Source: Escarpia spicata (taxonomy: Eukaryota > Annelida > Polychaeta > Sabellida > Siboglinidae). From it: 64,000 nucleotides of DNA. This document shows positions 1 through 11,400 of the stretch, piece by piece. Positions within the stretch are counted from its first letter, which is position 1. Each line of letters starts with the position of its first letter. Made by a program: the position numbers and the translations under genes. The DNA lies in contig OZ023210.1 in the NCBI GenBank assembly GCA_963995525.1, forward strand, positions 22,490,656 to 22,554,655, in the 5' to 3' direction. The notes under the pieces are model-generated. The model was not told the origin of the DNA. It saw only the letters and a program-made list of their open reading frames with translations, and did not search any database.

Positions 1-2578
1 AATGATGGAAATAACTCATTGAAGTATCAAAGTTAGGCAAAACTCAAGTTATAACGATAAAATCAAGATGGGTCCGGATCCGACAGTCACAAGTGCCCAC
101 AAATCAGCTAATGTTCTATGACGTTTTTGGCAAAATAAGGAATACCGTATGTGATTCATAAGATATCTTTGTGCATACATACATATTCCAACAAAGTTGT
201 ACAAACAAACTTTTGGGAAAGTTGATTTGAGTGAAGTACTTACGAATATTAGCCCACCTTGCCCATAATTTTATCCAGGGGAAACACTGATATATATATA
301 TTGTGGTTACACTGTTATGATCTTATGAGGTCTCATTCAACTAATCAGACTCTAGTGGCGACATGCACACCCATTTGTTTGAAAGAAAGTCTGTTCTTGT
401 CACATAAATTAGCATTGATACGCAGTTGCCGACGTTTCCAGAGCCATGACTTGGAGTTTCCTTATTGCTCAACGGGATTCTTATCGGCTGGCCATCGTTT
501 GACAGTCATAAATCAGGGTCATGGGTGCACGGCAGTAGCTATGGTGTCGACAGCTAGCGTCCGTCCCATAAACAAAACAACTTAATCATCAGCGTCGTTA
601 CACTGCTGTCATTTTCTGTAACATCGTTAGTACTTTCTGTCTCAGCATGCATCTTTTCAATCTGTGCCAACGCTTGGTGTCCCAAATTGACCCAATGGAA
701 TTAATCTTGCGTAATACTAGTAGATACCGCTATGACATGGCTAGCTTCAACTGGGCAGTGGCATCACCAGATGGACAAACAAGTATGCCACCTAGCGGAA
801 AAAATAAAACTACTAAATCGCTTGTGCTAAATGATTTGACATATTTTGACGAGCGGTTTTTCAAACGTGAAACAATGTTGTAGAACTGTTTTTGAGCGTT
901 TTTTTTTTACGATAATCAAATTACAAGAACATATGTCACAGTACTGGCACTGCCACTGATGTCATTAAGAGTGATGACATCGCTGTCAGTGGTAGGGGTA
1001 TCTAGTTTCAGATACTCACTCCCTGTCACTGCAAAATGGTAGTTAAAGCCTGAGGCTGAGTGAAATTTTGAATACTTCTATACACAAACTTAATACTCTT
1101 GTCAAGTAATGCGCCAAATGTGAAGCTTGTTTATTGCGAACTCATGTCACTAAGCCTGCTCAAACATGGTCATTTGCGTGTCACAGCCTGTCAGATGTTG
1201 CTGACATCATCACAGACAGGGTCGCTGAATGCGCACTATCCTTTGGCACGGCGAGCGGAGGGGCGGCCTATTGTTTCAGTCTGTACATGAAATTGCAATT
1301 GCGGAATTTAATATTGTTTGATATCACCATAAAGTTTGTTGCTGTGTGTATATAGGAATTGCGTTAACGTTTTTAGTTATTTTCGTTTGAATATCGTGAA
1401 TGCTCAACCTTGCATTACATCCGCTGCCGCGTACGTACATTGCAATTAAGCATTCGCGATGTTCAAATAGCAATAACTAAAAAAACGGAAAACAAATCCT
1501 GGGTATATCCAGTAACAAATTTGTAGATAAGTTTATTATCTTTACTGTGATATCAAACAATTTTAAATCGCATTGCAAGTTTGAGAATTTCTAATGTTTA
1601 AATGGCAATAACTCAAAAGGTAAATAAAATTCCTGTTTGCATCCAATGACACATTTGTAGGTAAGATTATTATCTTTATGGTGATACAAAAAATGTAAAA
1701 TTCCACGATTGTAATTTTAGTTATAGCCTGAAATACAAACCCGCATAGATGCACCCAATGCTTAATCCTAGTGGTGCTACCTGTGGTGACGTTGCAACGA
1801 CCACTAGGTGTCGCAACAAACTGTGCAGAAAATATACAGAAAAGCGCGACCAAAAAAGGGTGATGGAGGGGGTAAAATAAGCTAAATATCAGGACACTAT
1901 TTTTAGATTATATTTCATTCAGATTGGAAATAAAAATGTTAATTCAGTCATGAAAAACCGCCACTATTACTGCACAACAAATAATGTTTTACAAATCTGT
2001 TTTCCGTCAGAAGGTATTACTATTAATTGTCATGTTCAAATACCAATCACCAAAGTATCCAACTCGCAACTCCTAGCAAGTGTATGCAGCTTGCAAATTT
2101 AACTCCAATTAATAACAAGTGCATGTAAACAAGCAAACTATCAACAACACAATCTCACAAACCTACACGTTGCTTCAAAGGTTTGGGAAACATAGCTATT
2201 GTATCCAGGATGGTGAAAGCAATGACTTAATATGCTCAAGCCCCGAAGCTTGTTCCAAGGCACTGTGATTACCGGTAGGTGTTAATGTCTGAGTGAGCAG
2301 CTGTATCATGTAGCTGAGTGTTAATATGTTGGACAGATGAAGTTTCTGACCCTGCCCTGATTTCCACAAGATGGCTGCATAGACAGTTCAGTTGATGATC
2401 ATAACCGGGACAAAAAGACATGTCGAGTTGTGTGCGTTTAACCAAGCCAAATAACATATTTCTGTGTGGAACATTAGGAAATATTTCGGCTTATTTTTGC
2501 AACAGACACTACAGCTGTTTCACCCATTTGCAAGATTATATCAGTATTTTGTAAACATGTTTTTTATATTTGTTGCAG
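1..2578. other. Region upstream of the first recognised MRPS7 exon
   Basis: I recognise no exon here. The missing first coding exon of MRPS7 (about 25 residues, ending with two bases of a split codon) should lie here or left of the window, but no ATG-plus-donor stood out. The stretch holds a fold-back repeat (1369-1487), a diverged direct duplication after it (about 1490-1580 and 1620-1720), and at 291-352 one copy of an interspersed repeat that recurs at 23128 and 59570. The short open frames show no codon pattern or family similarity that I know. Confidence 0.5.
1369..1487. repeat. Imperfect inverted repeat (fold-back, MITE-like)
   Basis: The left arm starts near CGTTTTTAGTTATT and the right arm ends near AATAACTAAAAAAACG; read in reverse complement they match over roughly 45 bases with a few differences. 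The arms contain related ATATCGTGAATGC and GCATTCGCGATG blocks. The centre (about 1415-1440) is GC-richer. Two diverged copies of a further roughly 90-bp segment follow directly. No transposase is present, so the superfamily is unknown. Confidence 0.55.
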
Positions 2579-2746
2579 ATTGATTCAGGTCAGGACAGCC
2601 ATTTACTCGCCAATTTACTTGGAGCCGACATTCAGAAAGGAGGACTTGCAACAGCCTTTAGATGAACTTGATGAGCGGAGATATCAACCAATAAAAGCAG
2701 CAACCAACGAGCAAACATCTCTCTCCAGTTATGACCCAGTTGTCGC
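2579..2746 (+). CDS. MRPS7: MRPS7 first visible exon
   Basis: The acceptor TTGCAG precedes 2579 and the donor GTAGGT follows 2746. One base completes a split codon at the start and two bases (GC) of an Ala codon remain at the end. A second donor three bases later would read a TAG stop, so the 2746 junction is the one that keeps the frame. It encodes the QVR..YSP..YL segment through PIKAA to the DPVVA stretch of the family. Confidence 0.88.
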
Positions 2747-5700
2747 GTAGGTATTTCATAAAATGGTGTTCATCTATCATCTCAGTAAATCAGTGTAACT
2801 CATGTCATTACCATATATTATCAAGCTTGCCAGAGAGATTGATCCATTGAATGTATGTGTGTACTATTGTGTGAATTCATTCATACATATTTATTTATCT
2901 TACTGTTGTACAGCCACAACTGTTGTTTTCGTAGTTTCTTATGATATGTATAACAATTACAGAGCAACTTCTAACATTCCAACTTTGATCATTTGAATGC
3001 CCATTATGATTTGAACATGTCCCATCAGGATGCTCTATATGACTTTTAAAACAGAAAAACAAACATGTTTTTTATGTTTAAAGACCAAAATGAAAAATTA
3101 CATTTCCGTTTTGCTTCTTTCAGGAAATTCATCAGGATATTAACGAGAGAGGGGAATAGAAAACGAGCCAGGAAAATCGTGGATAAGGTCAGTTCACCAG
3201 AGGTGAAGTAATTGTCAGTACACGTGTACTCAGAAATTGTAATCCTTACTACAATCACAATTACCATTATTTGTGCGCATTTCTGTTATGGAGATCTCAA
3301 TTTAGTGTAAGCATGCATACATAAGGTTTATTCCATAACAAATCAAGCATGTTTGCTGGATATCTGATTCTATTACAGGCCCAATAACAGCCCAGCTCTC
3401 CCTAGAGAGGAGGATAGAAACTGCGGGTGTTCTGCAGAACATAGCTTGACTGTATAGTTGATGTCTGCTTTCAAGAAGATGTCTATCCTTGACATAGCAG
3501 ATTATCCACATACACACCTGTATCTACACTAAATAATAATAAGGTTCCTTCTATTGCACCTAAATCCTTGGAACCCAAGCTCGGAGGCATATAATTAGCA
3601 ACTATCCTTGTCCCTCTCTCACAAACCATCACTAATTTAATTCAGATTCCTTTTGAAATTGGTGCACGTTGTTGTTTCAGACGTTTGAGAACATAAAGTT
3701 TATTCAGCTGGAGAAATACCACAAGGCCGCCACCGAGGAGGAACGGCGATACATTGAGTGTAACCCACTGACCATCTTCCACCAGGCCATCACCAACTGT
3801 AAGCCACTGTTGACCACACAGAAGGTGAAACGAGGAGGCGTCATGTACACAGTGAGTAGCGGTCACTTCTTGAAGTTATAGCTAAATTAATGGTCACTTC
3901 TTGATGTCATAGCCACTGTAGTGGTCACCTCTTGACGTCATAGCCACAGTAGTGGTCACTTCTTGATGTCATAGCCACAGTAGTGGTCACTTCTTGACAT
4001 CATAGTCACAATAGTGGTCACTTATTGACGTCATAGCCATAGTAGTGGTCATTTCTTGATGTCATAGCCACAGTAGTGGCCACTTCTTGACGTCATAGTC
4101 ACAATAGTGGTCACTTATTGACATCATAGCCACAATACTGTTCACTTTTTGATGTCATAGCCACAGTAGTGGTCACTTGAAGTTATAGCCACAATAGTGG
4201 TCACTTCTTGATGTCATAGCCACATTAGTGGTCACTTCTTGAAGTCATTGTCACAGTAGTGGTCACTTCTTGCCATCAAAGCCAAATTAGTAATCACTTA
4301 TTGACATAATAGCCATAGTAATGGTCACTTCTTGACATAATAGCCACAGTAATGGTCACTTCTTGACATAATAGCCACAGTAATGGTCACTTCTTGACAT
4401 CATAGCAACAGTGGTGGTCACTGCTTGTTGAAGTCATAGCTATGGCAGTGGTCAATTCTTGAAAATTTCAACAAGACAGGTGAGACCCTCATTATATGTT
4501 TTCGACCCCCTAAAAATGTTGGGGAGTCCTTCACACACACCCAGATAAACCACTCAATATTTTCATGCCAGCCACTGAAATGTCTCCCATGAAACATCAG
4601 TATAACTGTGTATTTACGTAAGCATTTTGCTGTAGATTTCATTGTTGCAGATGGAAAATGTTTTGTCTGTTGTTGACAGGTTCCAATTCCTGTGAAGCCC
4701 AACTACCAGATGTACAAGGCAATGACGTGGCTCATTGATGCGGGGTCGGACAAGGAGCGGGAGACACGAGTCTGGGACAAACTCGCCTACGAACTCTTGA
4801 ACGCTGCACAAAATGAGGTAGTCTCATGTATTTTCTCTTTTTAACCTTTCATACTAACTTTCAAAAAATAAGTTAACTTATAATTGATTCATCAGTTATC
4901 TTGCTAGATTATGCTAGGCTGTCGATTATAGAAATCTTCAGAATTCTAATTTTAAGTTTTTTTAAATAATTAAGTCTGCCTGTCAGTGATTTGAAATGCA
5001 GTATGTTGACTGTAGGAACAGACATGGGGTCAAATACATTTGTATTTGAAAGTATATAAATACGTTTTTAAAGTATTTGTATTTGACGTGAAAGTATTTG
5101 TATTTAAATACTTTCCTAAAGTATTTGAAATGTTCAAATACTTTTAAATACTTTTTCAAATACATAGGATGTGATTATCAATAAATGACAACTTAAAATC
5201 TTGTTTGAATTCTTAAGAGTTGAGCAATTTTACTGTCATTTGGCAATTCACCACGTTTCCGCTCAGAAATAATGGTATGGTAATATGCCATTTGTGAGAA
5301 GTCATTGAGATCACTGTCTGAGAAGCCAACATCACCTTACTTGTCAGTTGTCACTGTGATACAGTTAGCTAAAGGGAGACTTTGTTGCATTGGTCTGTCC
5401 GTCTTTTGATCATAGTTTCCAAGCCCCACCTAACCAAACTACCTACCTGGCACCTAACCAATGTGGCAGTGGCTGCTAAGGCCAGCTAGTGTGTCTAATA
5501 TTTGCTCTCTCTGGTGACAGATGTTGAAGCCACAAGGACCAACCTGTATACCATAACAGACTTTAGCAGCATAGGATTTGTTTCCAATGGTATAGTTTTA
5601 CATTTAATAAGCAGTATATCTCACCATGGTTGTCCCTGGTTTGAAAACAATGTTTCTTGCTCTGTCCCTGGTTTGTAATAGTATGCTACTTTGTCCCCAG

Positions 5701-5913
5701 TTCCTGACAGCATTTATTACTGTCTCTGGTTTTTTATAGCGTGTATTGCGGTCCCTAGTTTCTGACGGTGTCTCCAGCTCTGTCCCTTGTTATTGGCAGC
5801 ATGTTGCTCTGACAGTGTATTTTTTGTTGTTTCAGGGCAAAGGTGTCAGGAAAAAGCAAGAACTTCACAAACTATGTGAGGCCAACCGGGCTTACGCTCA
5901 CTTCCGTTGGTAG
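2579..5913 (+). CDS. MRPS7: Mitochondrial small ribosomal subunit protein uS7m (MRPS7), 5' end missing
   Basis: This is a protein of the mitochondrial 28S/small ribosomal subunit. The family binds the 3' major domain of 12S rRNA in the subunit head and supports translation of mitochondrial mRNAs. Exons are 2579-2746, 3124-3187, 3681-3851, 4680-4817 and 5836-5913. All junctions are GT-AG and all phases agree, giving 206 codons without a stop; vertebrate MRPS7 has about 240 residues. Family landmarks in order are a QVR..YSP N-terminal segment, PIKAA, a basic RKRARKIVDK helix, FEKYH-like LEKYHKAATEEERRYIECNP, TIFHQAITNCKP, KRGGVMYTVPIPV, and the C-terminal LHKLCEANRAYAHFRW just before the stop. 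The start codon and the leader for mitochondrial import must be in an unrecognised upstream exon. Intron 3 carries a 31-bp minisatellite that begins at the donor site. The gene converges on the ankyrin/SOCS gene. Confidence 0.93.
3124..3187 (+). CDS. MRPS7: MRPS7 exon encoding the basic helix
   Basis: It lies between a TTTCAG acceptor and a GTCAGT donor. One base finishes the Ala codon from the previous exon, then 21 codons are read (KFIRILTREGNRKRARKIVDK without the first Ala). It matches the ISKFTNMMM..GNK..AR part of uS7m. Confidence 0.9.
3681..3851 (+). CDS. MRPS7: MRPS7 central exon
   Basis: Fifty-seven in-frame codons lie between a TTTCAG acceptor and a GTGAGT donor. It encodes the highly conserved EKYH...IECNPLTIFHQA..NCKP region and a GGVMYT loop. 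The 31-bp tandem repeat of the next intron begins directly after the exon. Confidence 0.93.
3860..4462 (+). repeat. 31-bp minisatellite in MRPS7 intron 3
   Basis: About 19 diverged copies of a unit close to TGGTCACTTCTTGATGTCAT followed by AGCCACAGTAG run through the first 600 bases of the intron. The array starts at the splice donor: the first unit (GCGGTCACTTCTTGAAG) overlaps the donor context, and the internal CCACAGTAGTGG motif resembles the exon-end/donor sequence ACACAGTGAGTAGCGG. Confidence 0.85.
4680..4817 (+). CDS. MRPS7: MRPS7 fourth visible exon
   Basis: Forty-six codons run from a GACAG acceptor to a GTAGTC donor, phase 0 at both ends. It encodes VPIPV, then a MTWLIDAG..KERETRVWDKLAYELLNAAQNE helix matching the MKWMI...KLSHKLLEA region of the family. 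Confidence 0.92.
5030..5168. repeat. AT-rich self-complementary repeat in MRPS7 intron 4
   Basis: Repeated GTATTTGAAA/AAATACTTT blocks occur in both orientations, so the segment could fold on itself. It may be the remnant of a small DNA transposon. No clear termini or target duplication are visible. Confidence 0.4.
5836..5913 (+). CDS. MRPS7: MRPS7 terminal exon
   Basis: It follows a TTTCAG acceptor and has 25 codons plus TAG. It ends with KKQELHKLCEANRAYAHFRW, equivalent to the HKMAEANRALAHYRW ending of uS7m. An AATAAA lies 248 bases after the stop. Confidence 0.93.
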   Translation, partial: GKGVRKKQELHKLCEANRAYAHFRW

Positions 5914-6160
5914 CTGGAGTACGTCACCCCTGACAAATGTCTAGTTTGGCAGACATTGCATAGTAGTTGAGCCAAGTGAACCCATTTAGTTTCAAGTTTC
6001 TATATTGAAAAACATCTCACGGTTCAAACTCAACACAGCATCAACAAGTTAACGTGTGGCATGTTTGCTTAATGGATACTGGCAGATGTATAATTGTAAG
6101 TAGCGAAATACCATCATATTACACGTTGTGTAATGTACTTGAAAGTTTCTATATACCATG

Positions 6161-6166
6161 AATAAA
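6161..6166 (+). promoter_or_regulatory. MRPS7: Probable polyadenylation signal of MRPS7
   Basis: A canonical AATAAA lies 248 bases after the stop in otherwise featureless sequence, giving a plausible 3' UTR of about 265 bases. Confidence 0.6.
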
Positions 6167-6952
6167 ACTTGTATACAAATGTGTAAATCTACCAAAATGT
6201 TTGTTGTTTCACATACACGTGATGTGATCTGATGAAACAAACCACAAATATATTCAGCATATCTGTTGTTGTTGTAGTTGGTCATGCTAGGCATACATGG
6301 CTCAACCTTCGTGGCGAGTTGTGTTTATCCAAGGTAAAACATATCAGTTGTGCAGTGTACACTGGTCCACAACAAAACTCAAGCATGTTGATTTGTCCAG
6401 CACAACAGTTGTTGAACCAATTCAAAAACTTAGTTGCAACAACAAATGTTGCGCAGTGTCAGCACTGTGTCTTAGTCTCTCGCACGATGTTGCATAGATT
6501 CAGGCAATGTATGCTGGTCCATAACTCTACGAAAACTCTATCGCAGCAGTGGGCAAAAAATGTTGCTCTGTGCATGTCGGATTCATGACAAACCACTACG
6601 CACATGTAGTTCCAGAAAATATCGTTTGGATCGTGGCAGAGTGCACATGATGTCAACAAGTTCTGTGTTTGCCAGTTGCACACCCGTAAAGCATGCGTTG
6701 CAGAAAAAACGTTAATCATGTAACTTGAAACAGAACTAGCAGCCTGGCATAACTGAGATATTGATGACTTCATAAGATCAAACTTTACTGCGATTATGTG
6801 TTCTAACAATTCACTAGCTACATATGTATAATGAGTCACATTGATAGGAAATGCTTTCAGCTCTTCTATGTATAAATAATTTCACAATCCATACAGAAGA
6901 ACCTATTTATTGCGCTGTCTACATTACAGGGCAAATAACACTAGAAGAGACA

Positions 6953-7079
6953 TTCCATGTAACAAATAGCAGTAAGAGGTTACATAACGTGATGTAATAA
7001 ATAGCAGTAAGAGGTTACATAACGTGATGTAATATATGGCAGTAAGAGGTTACATAACGTGATGTAATATATGGCAGTA
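6953..7079. repeat. 35-bp tandem repeat
   Basis: Three to four nearly identical copies share the core GAGGTTACATAACGTGATGT followed by AATAWATRGCAGTAA. They lie in the region where the ankyrin/SOCS transcript should end. Confidence 0.75.
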
Positions 7080-7194
7080 TTTGCAGTTTTAATAAATTAA
7101 TATCGGATAACTATCATCTACCACCAATGGCAAATAGTTCCATTTTCTACCCTTCCTTTTTGGCACATATATTTTGTCAGCAGTTCACAGCTCA

Positions 7195-7480
7195 ATTGAA
7201 TCCATGATTACATTCTCCAGTGACATCCATGATTACACGATTCACACCCATTACTACATATCATTCTATCAACATCCATGATGACATCCTCCAGTGACAT
7301 CCATGATTACACGATTCACACCCATTACTACATATCATTCAATCACATCCATGATGACATCCTCCAATTACATTCATGATTACACCACTGACACCCATCA
7401 CTAAAAAAAAAATACATTCAACCACATCCATGAATACATCCCCCAATCACATCTGTGATTACAACTTTCATCCAGTTGGC
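7195..7480. repeat. Short repeats of the ACATCCATGATTACA type
   Basis: A longer unit of about 84 bases (ATTACACGATTCACACCCAT ...) appears twice and degenerates into shorter ACATCC(A)TGATxACA units. It lies within the likely 3' UTR of the ankyrin/SOCS gene. Confidence 0.65.
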
Positions 7481-7924
7481 AGCATATTAGTGAAATAGTG
7501 ACAAATCAAATGTCCAAGATTAACAAGCGAAACACTGGTGCACACTTAAATTGCACAACTTAAGATCCCAACATTAAGACAGAGGGAGTTTTGAGAGAGA
7601 GATCAAAATGGTACAGATGAACAGCCTAGAGTGGGAAACAAATGCAGAAGATTGTGACAGTTTGAGATGTATTGTCAAGATGGAGAGTCGGACCCAAGTG
7701 ATGTTGCCCCCTCACCATAAGGAACCAACGAGGAAGAAGAGACAATATCTGATGACGTCATCATCATTATATCTTATGATCCAATAAACATGCAAGATCA
7801 ATGTATCAACCGAGAGATAAATTATGATTTCTGATGAAATAAACAATGTAACCTATGCAGACCAAATACATCAAAAGGTGTGGGGGGGGGGGGGGGGGGG
7901 CACAAACTTAGATGGATATCCAGA

Positions 7925-8428
7925 CTAGGATTTCAAGACATCCTTCAACAAAACAAAATCCTTCAACTTTTCCGGTATGGGCAGCTTTTCCACCCCCTCA
8001 ACTAGCCGCCCTCCTAGCGTCTCCCTGATCACGCCCCGACACGAATCCTGCAGGGGGCAAGGGTGGCTAAGAATATGTGAAAAAACCTCGGCGTATTGAT
8101 ACAGCAGCTGTTCGCTCATGCGTGACTCCTGGGCATATCTGGTGCGGAAGATGATGTCTTGGAGCGTCTTAAGAACTCGGTATGGCATGCGGGGTGTGGC
8201 AAACAGTAACAGTTTGATCATGCGGAAGTTGTTGTTTTTAACGGCCGCGTACATGGGTTCTAGCTCAAGATGGGGGTGTGGATCGGAGTACGTCGCACAG
8301 CAGCATCTAGGGGGTTTCACTCTGTGGGGTGCGGAGGGGTTGGCGCCATGTTTGATCAGCATCTCGGCCAGCTCTATCTTGTTGCAGTCGGCGGCGAAGT
8401 AGATTGCCGTCGAACAAATTTCGGACAT
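7925..8428 (-). CDS. Ankyrin/SOCS gene exon 10 with the SOCS box
   Basis: It follows a TTGCAG acceptor and ends with TAG at 7925-7927. It contains the last ankyrin units (STAIYFAADCNKIELAEMLI; MYAAVKNNNFRMIKLLLF), a linker, then a SOCS box of about 45 residues. The BC box PLQDSCRGVI fits [APST]-L-x3-C-x3-[AILV], and the Cul5 box is LPIP. A Cys-rich loop, RCCCATYSD, sits between the repeats. Confidence 0.92.
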   Translation of the reverse strand: MSEICSTAIYFAADCNKIELAEMLIKHGANPSAPHRVKPPRCCCATYSDPHPHLELEPMYAAVKNNNFRMIKLLLFATPRMPYRVLKTLQDIIFRTRYAQESRMSEQLLYQYAEVFSHILSHPCPLQDSCRGVIRETLGGRLVEGVEKLPIPEKLKDFVLLKDVLKS

Positions 8429-11400
8429 CTGCAAGGAAATGGTTTCTTGCATAAGATTTTGAACTCAAGTTTAGTGTTATTAATTATTTTTAACATATAT
8501 TTTAAATATATAAACAGGATAGTTTTGATTCTGAGCATTTAAATAAATTAACTACCATGGGGTACACAAAGAAAATAACACACTAAAAATCAGTTGCATA
8601 TCAGGTATTCTATTACAGCAAAACCTTTCCACAGTGGACATCGTCTAGAATGAGCAATACATCTGTTATGGCCAGATTACCACTATGGACATGTAGTGGA
8701 CAATGCAAATTACTCATTCAAGATTTTAAAAGTGCCCAATCCCATTGTAGACATATTTTTGTTATAGACATACGTCAGCTAAGACAGGCCATCCTACACG
8801 GGCTGAGAGTGTTTCTAACCAATTTATTTTCAGTCTACCTATTTAAGCAAAATTGTTGCCATTTCAGACGAGCATTTATGCATAAAATGAATATAACAAT
8901 GGTTGATGTATGCACTGGGTCTGGTAACCAAGTAATTACAGCTCTACCAGACATTTCTTGATAAACTTGTGGAGTGTTCTCTAGTACCCGCACCAAAAAA
9001 AAGGTGATAGACCCTTTCCATGTAGATTTTTATGAGGTTACCGAGCTCTCAACTCGACTCACACGTATGAAACATTCACCAAAATCTCTTGGGCAGGGCT
9101 GCCTACCTGACAAAAACAATTTCCGTAATGACCCCCCCCCCCCCCGTCGTACACTCCATCACACCTCGCCTTGCTCCCAGTCCAGAAGGCTGCCAATCAA
9201 ACCTCAAAATCAGTTTCCGTAATGCCGTAATCTGAGGTGAATTTCCATAATGATTACAGAAAATCTGTAATGGTAGGCAGCACCGCTTGGGTTATCCTCC
9301 ATGATAATAAAAAATATTCAAAGTGCAGTGGAACCTTACTACTGTATTAAGGTCACCCCAGGGCTGGATCAAAGTGATTTGAACCTCAGTATTAAGGTCA
9401 CCACAGGGCTGGATCAAAGTGATTTGAACTTCAGTATTAAGGTCACCCTAGGGCTGGATCAAAGTGATTTGAATGGTGAGGTGAGCATATTAGTGAAACT
9501 AACTTCCTATACTGTTACTGAAATAATTTAGGTCTGTCCTATTGTGACCTTAATTGTGAGGTAGGTGGTTGTATTACCAAGGTGACCGTAAAGTGAGATT
9601 CAACTGTAATATTAAACCAAGACAAATTTAGTTTTGGTTTTTATTTTGGTGGTCTGTGTAATAATATTGTTTATTTCAACAACAATTGTGAAGTAATGCT
9701 GCAGACTATTACCTTGTTTACGTCACAGCCAGCAGCAAGAAGACCAGTGATAATATCTGTGTATCCGTGGATGACAGCTGCATGTATTGGTATATGTGAC
9801 ACTCCAGCATCGATGTCAATGTTACTGTGTCGCAGCAGTATGTCAACAGCTTGCGTGTTGCCACGGTTACAGGCAACCCACAGAGCTGTGTTACCGTCGC
9901 GGTTGGGGATGTTCACGTCACATCCTATGCAGGGTAATATAAAGCAGGGTATCAAATTTTTTTAAAGTATATTAAAATATAATGTATAACAGGTTGTCTA
10001 CTGCCAAATCTAGAGTGATAATCTGAAGAATGTGTCCAAAATATGTGTGAATGTTTGGATTCTTGTTTGTTTACTGTTTTAACACATAAAAAATGTTCTT
10101 AACCCGGAAGTAATTATAATCTTTCAAACATTCATGAATTGTGGTCTAAATATATCAGTAAAAGAAGGCACGACTATAGTTGCTATTTTCTAAACATATG
10201 CAAACCAATAATATTTACATTTACTCAGAATCCCGGAAAATATTCCTTTGTAACATGGCTGTTTACACGATAACTACATGATACAGATGAAACCAGAACA
10301 TTTTTGTATAAATGAACAGTATGCCTCAAAATTAAGCTGTCTGTATTGTTGCAGTTTTCTGTTCAAACTACCAGTATCTTGTGTGTGTTCAGAATCAATT
10401 ATATAGATTTGTTGTGGTAATTTTGCCTTAGCTTTTGTTGCCATTTACCAATGAATTCAATCCATTGAAATGGTAGTAATTTATGAATGAGAAGCGGTCA
10501 ATCACATATAGTATGCAGCTGTTCTTTACCATTCCATGCTCATTATACAAAATATAACATACGTAGCAGTATTAGTTTATGAAATGATGCTTTACCTGCT
10601 TTCACAAGAAGATCCATTGCCTCAATGTAGTCATGTTGTATCGCAGCAAACAATGGAGTCTGCCCTGATTGGCTCTCACAGAGATCAGTTCTACTGCCAG
10701 CATCCAGCAGAGAACTGATCAACTGAAAACAAAATAAACATCACTGCAGTAACTTATAACAAATTTTAATTAATTACATAAAAATTAATTGTGAAGCTCA
10801 ATGGACAAAAGTGTTACGTTTGACTTATCACCCATGTATTCGGCTACTTACTTATCTCTTATGCATTTTGACAACCTGATGATTTTAACACTTATAATTA
10901 TTATCTAATCCACCTGAATAATTACTCTCTCTGATCACTTTGAAACTGAATGTAAATAATTTTTCTTCAATAGGTAATTCATAAAACTTTTTCAATATTT
11001 CTGTATTTTTATTGCATGATGTTCATTATGAGTATTTACATAAGCTAACATACATACATTTTTATTAATGCAATACTCTGCAAAATATATCTTTCTAGAC
11101 AAACATTACAAAAAGGTAACTGGGGTGTAAATTAGGGTTGCCAACTTTTCTTCGGATTTGAAAGTGTTTAATCAATAAATGTGGGATTGCACTGGAAACA
11201 GCACCTTGCCAGCCTATGTCTGCATATGTCTGCACACCAATGGAAGTTGTTGTTACGAGTGTGACAAAAAGTAACAATAAATTGAATTATCGATCCATCA
11301 TGATAATCGATGTGACAATGAAATACTGTTGAATGCATAGTTAACCACTGACTGTTTTCATTGGTCATACACTGAAGTATCAACAGTAATGACAGTCGAC

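Larger units (their letters stand above)
6167..7924. other. Convergent intergenic region and 3' UTR of the ankyrin/SOCS gene
   Basis: No gene is recognised between the MRPS7 polyadenylation signal and the ankyrin/SOCS stop codon. The - strand transcript probably ends near 6904-6909, where the - strand reads AATAAA. Visible repeats are three to four copies of a 35-bp unit at about 6953-7079 (GAGGTTACATAACGTGATGT core), ACATCCATGAT-type repeats at about 7195-7480, and a run of about 20 G at 7880-7900. Confidence 0.45.
8429..9712. other. Ankyrin/SOCS intron 9
   Basis: It holds no exon that I can see. It contains a complete CAGGGCTGCC-type small transposon (9094-9285), a CAGTGGAACCT-type MITE (9326-9606), and at about 8618-8780 another AAACC...CAGTGGACA-like repeat. 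Confidence 0.5.

Noticed and set aside
259..883. Open frames of 108 and 78 codons at the left end
   Set aside because: No recognisable domain or splice context; composition like the surrounding non-coding DNA.
9696..9965. + strand frame of 89 codons
   Set aside because: Shadow of ankyrin/SOCS exon 9, which is on the other strand with clear splice sites.
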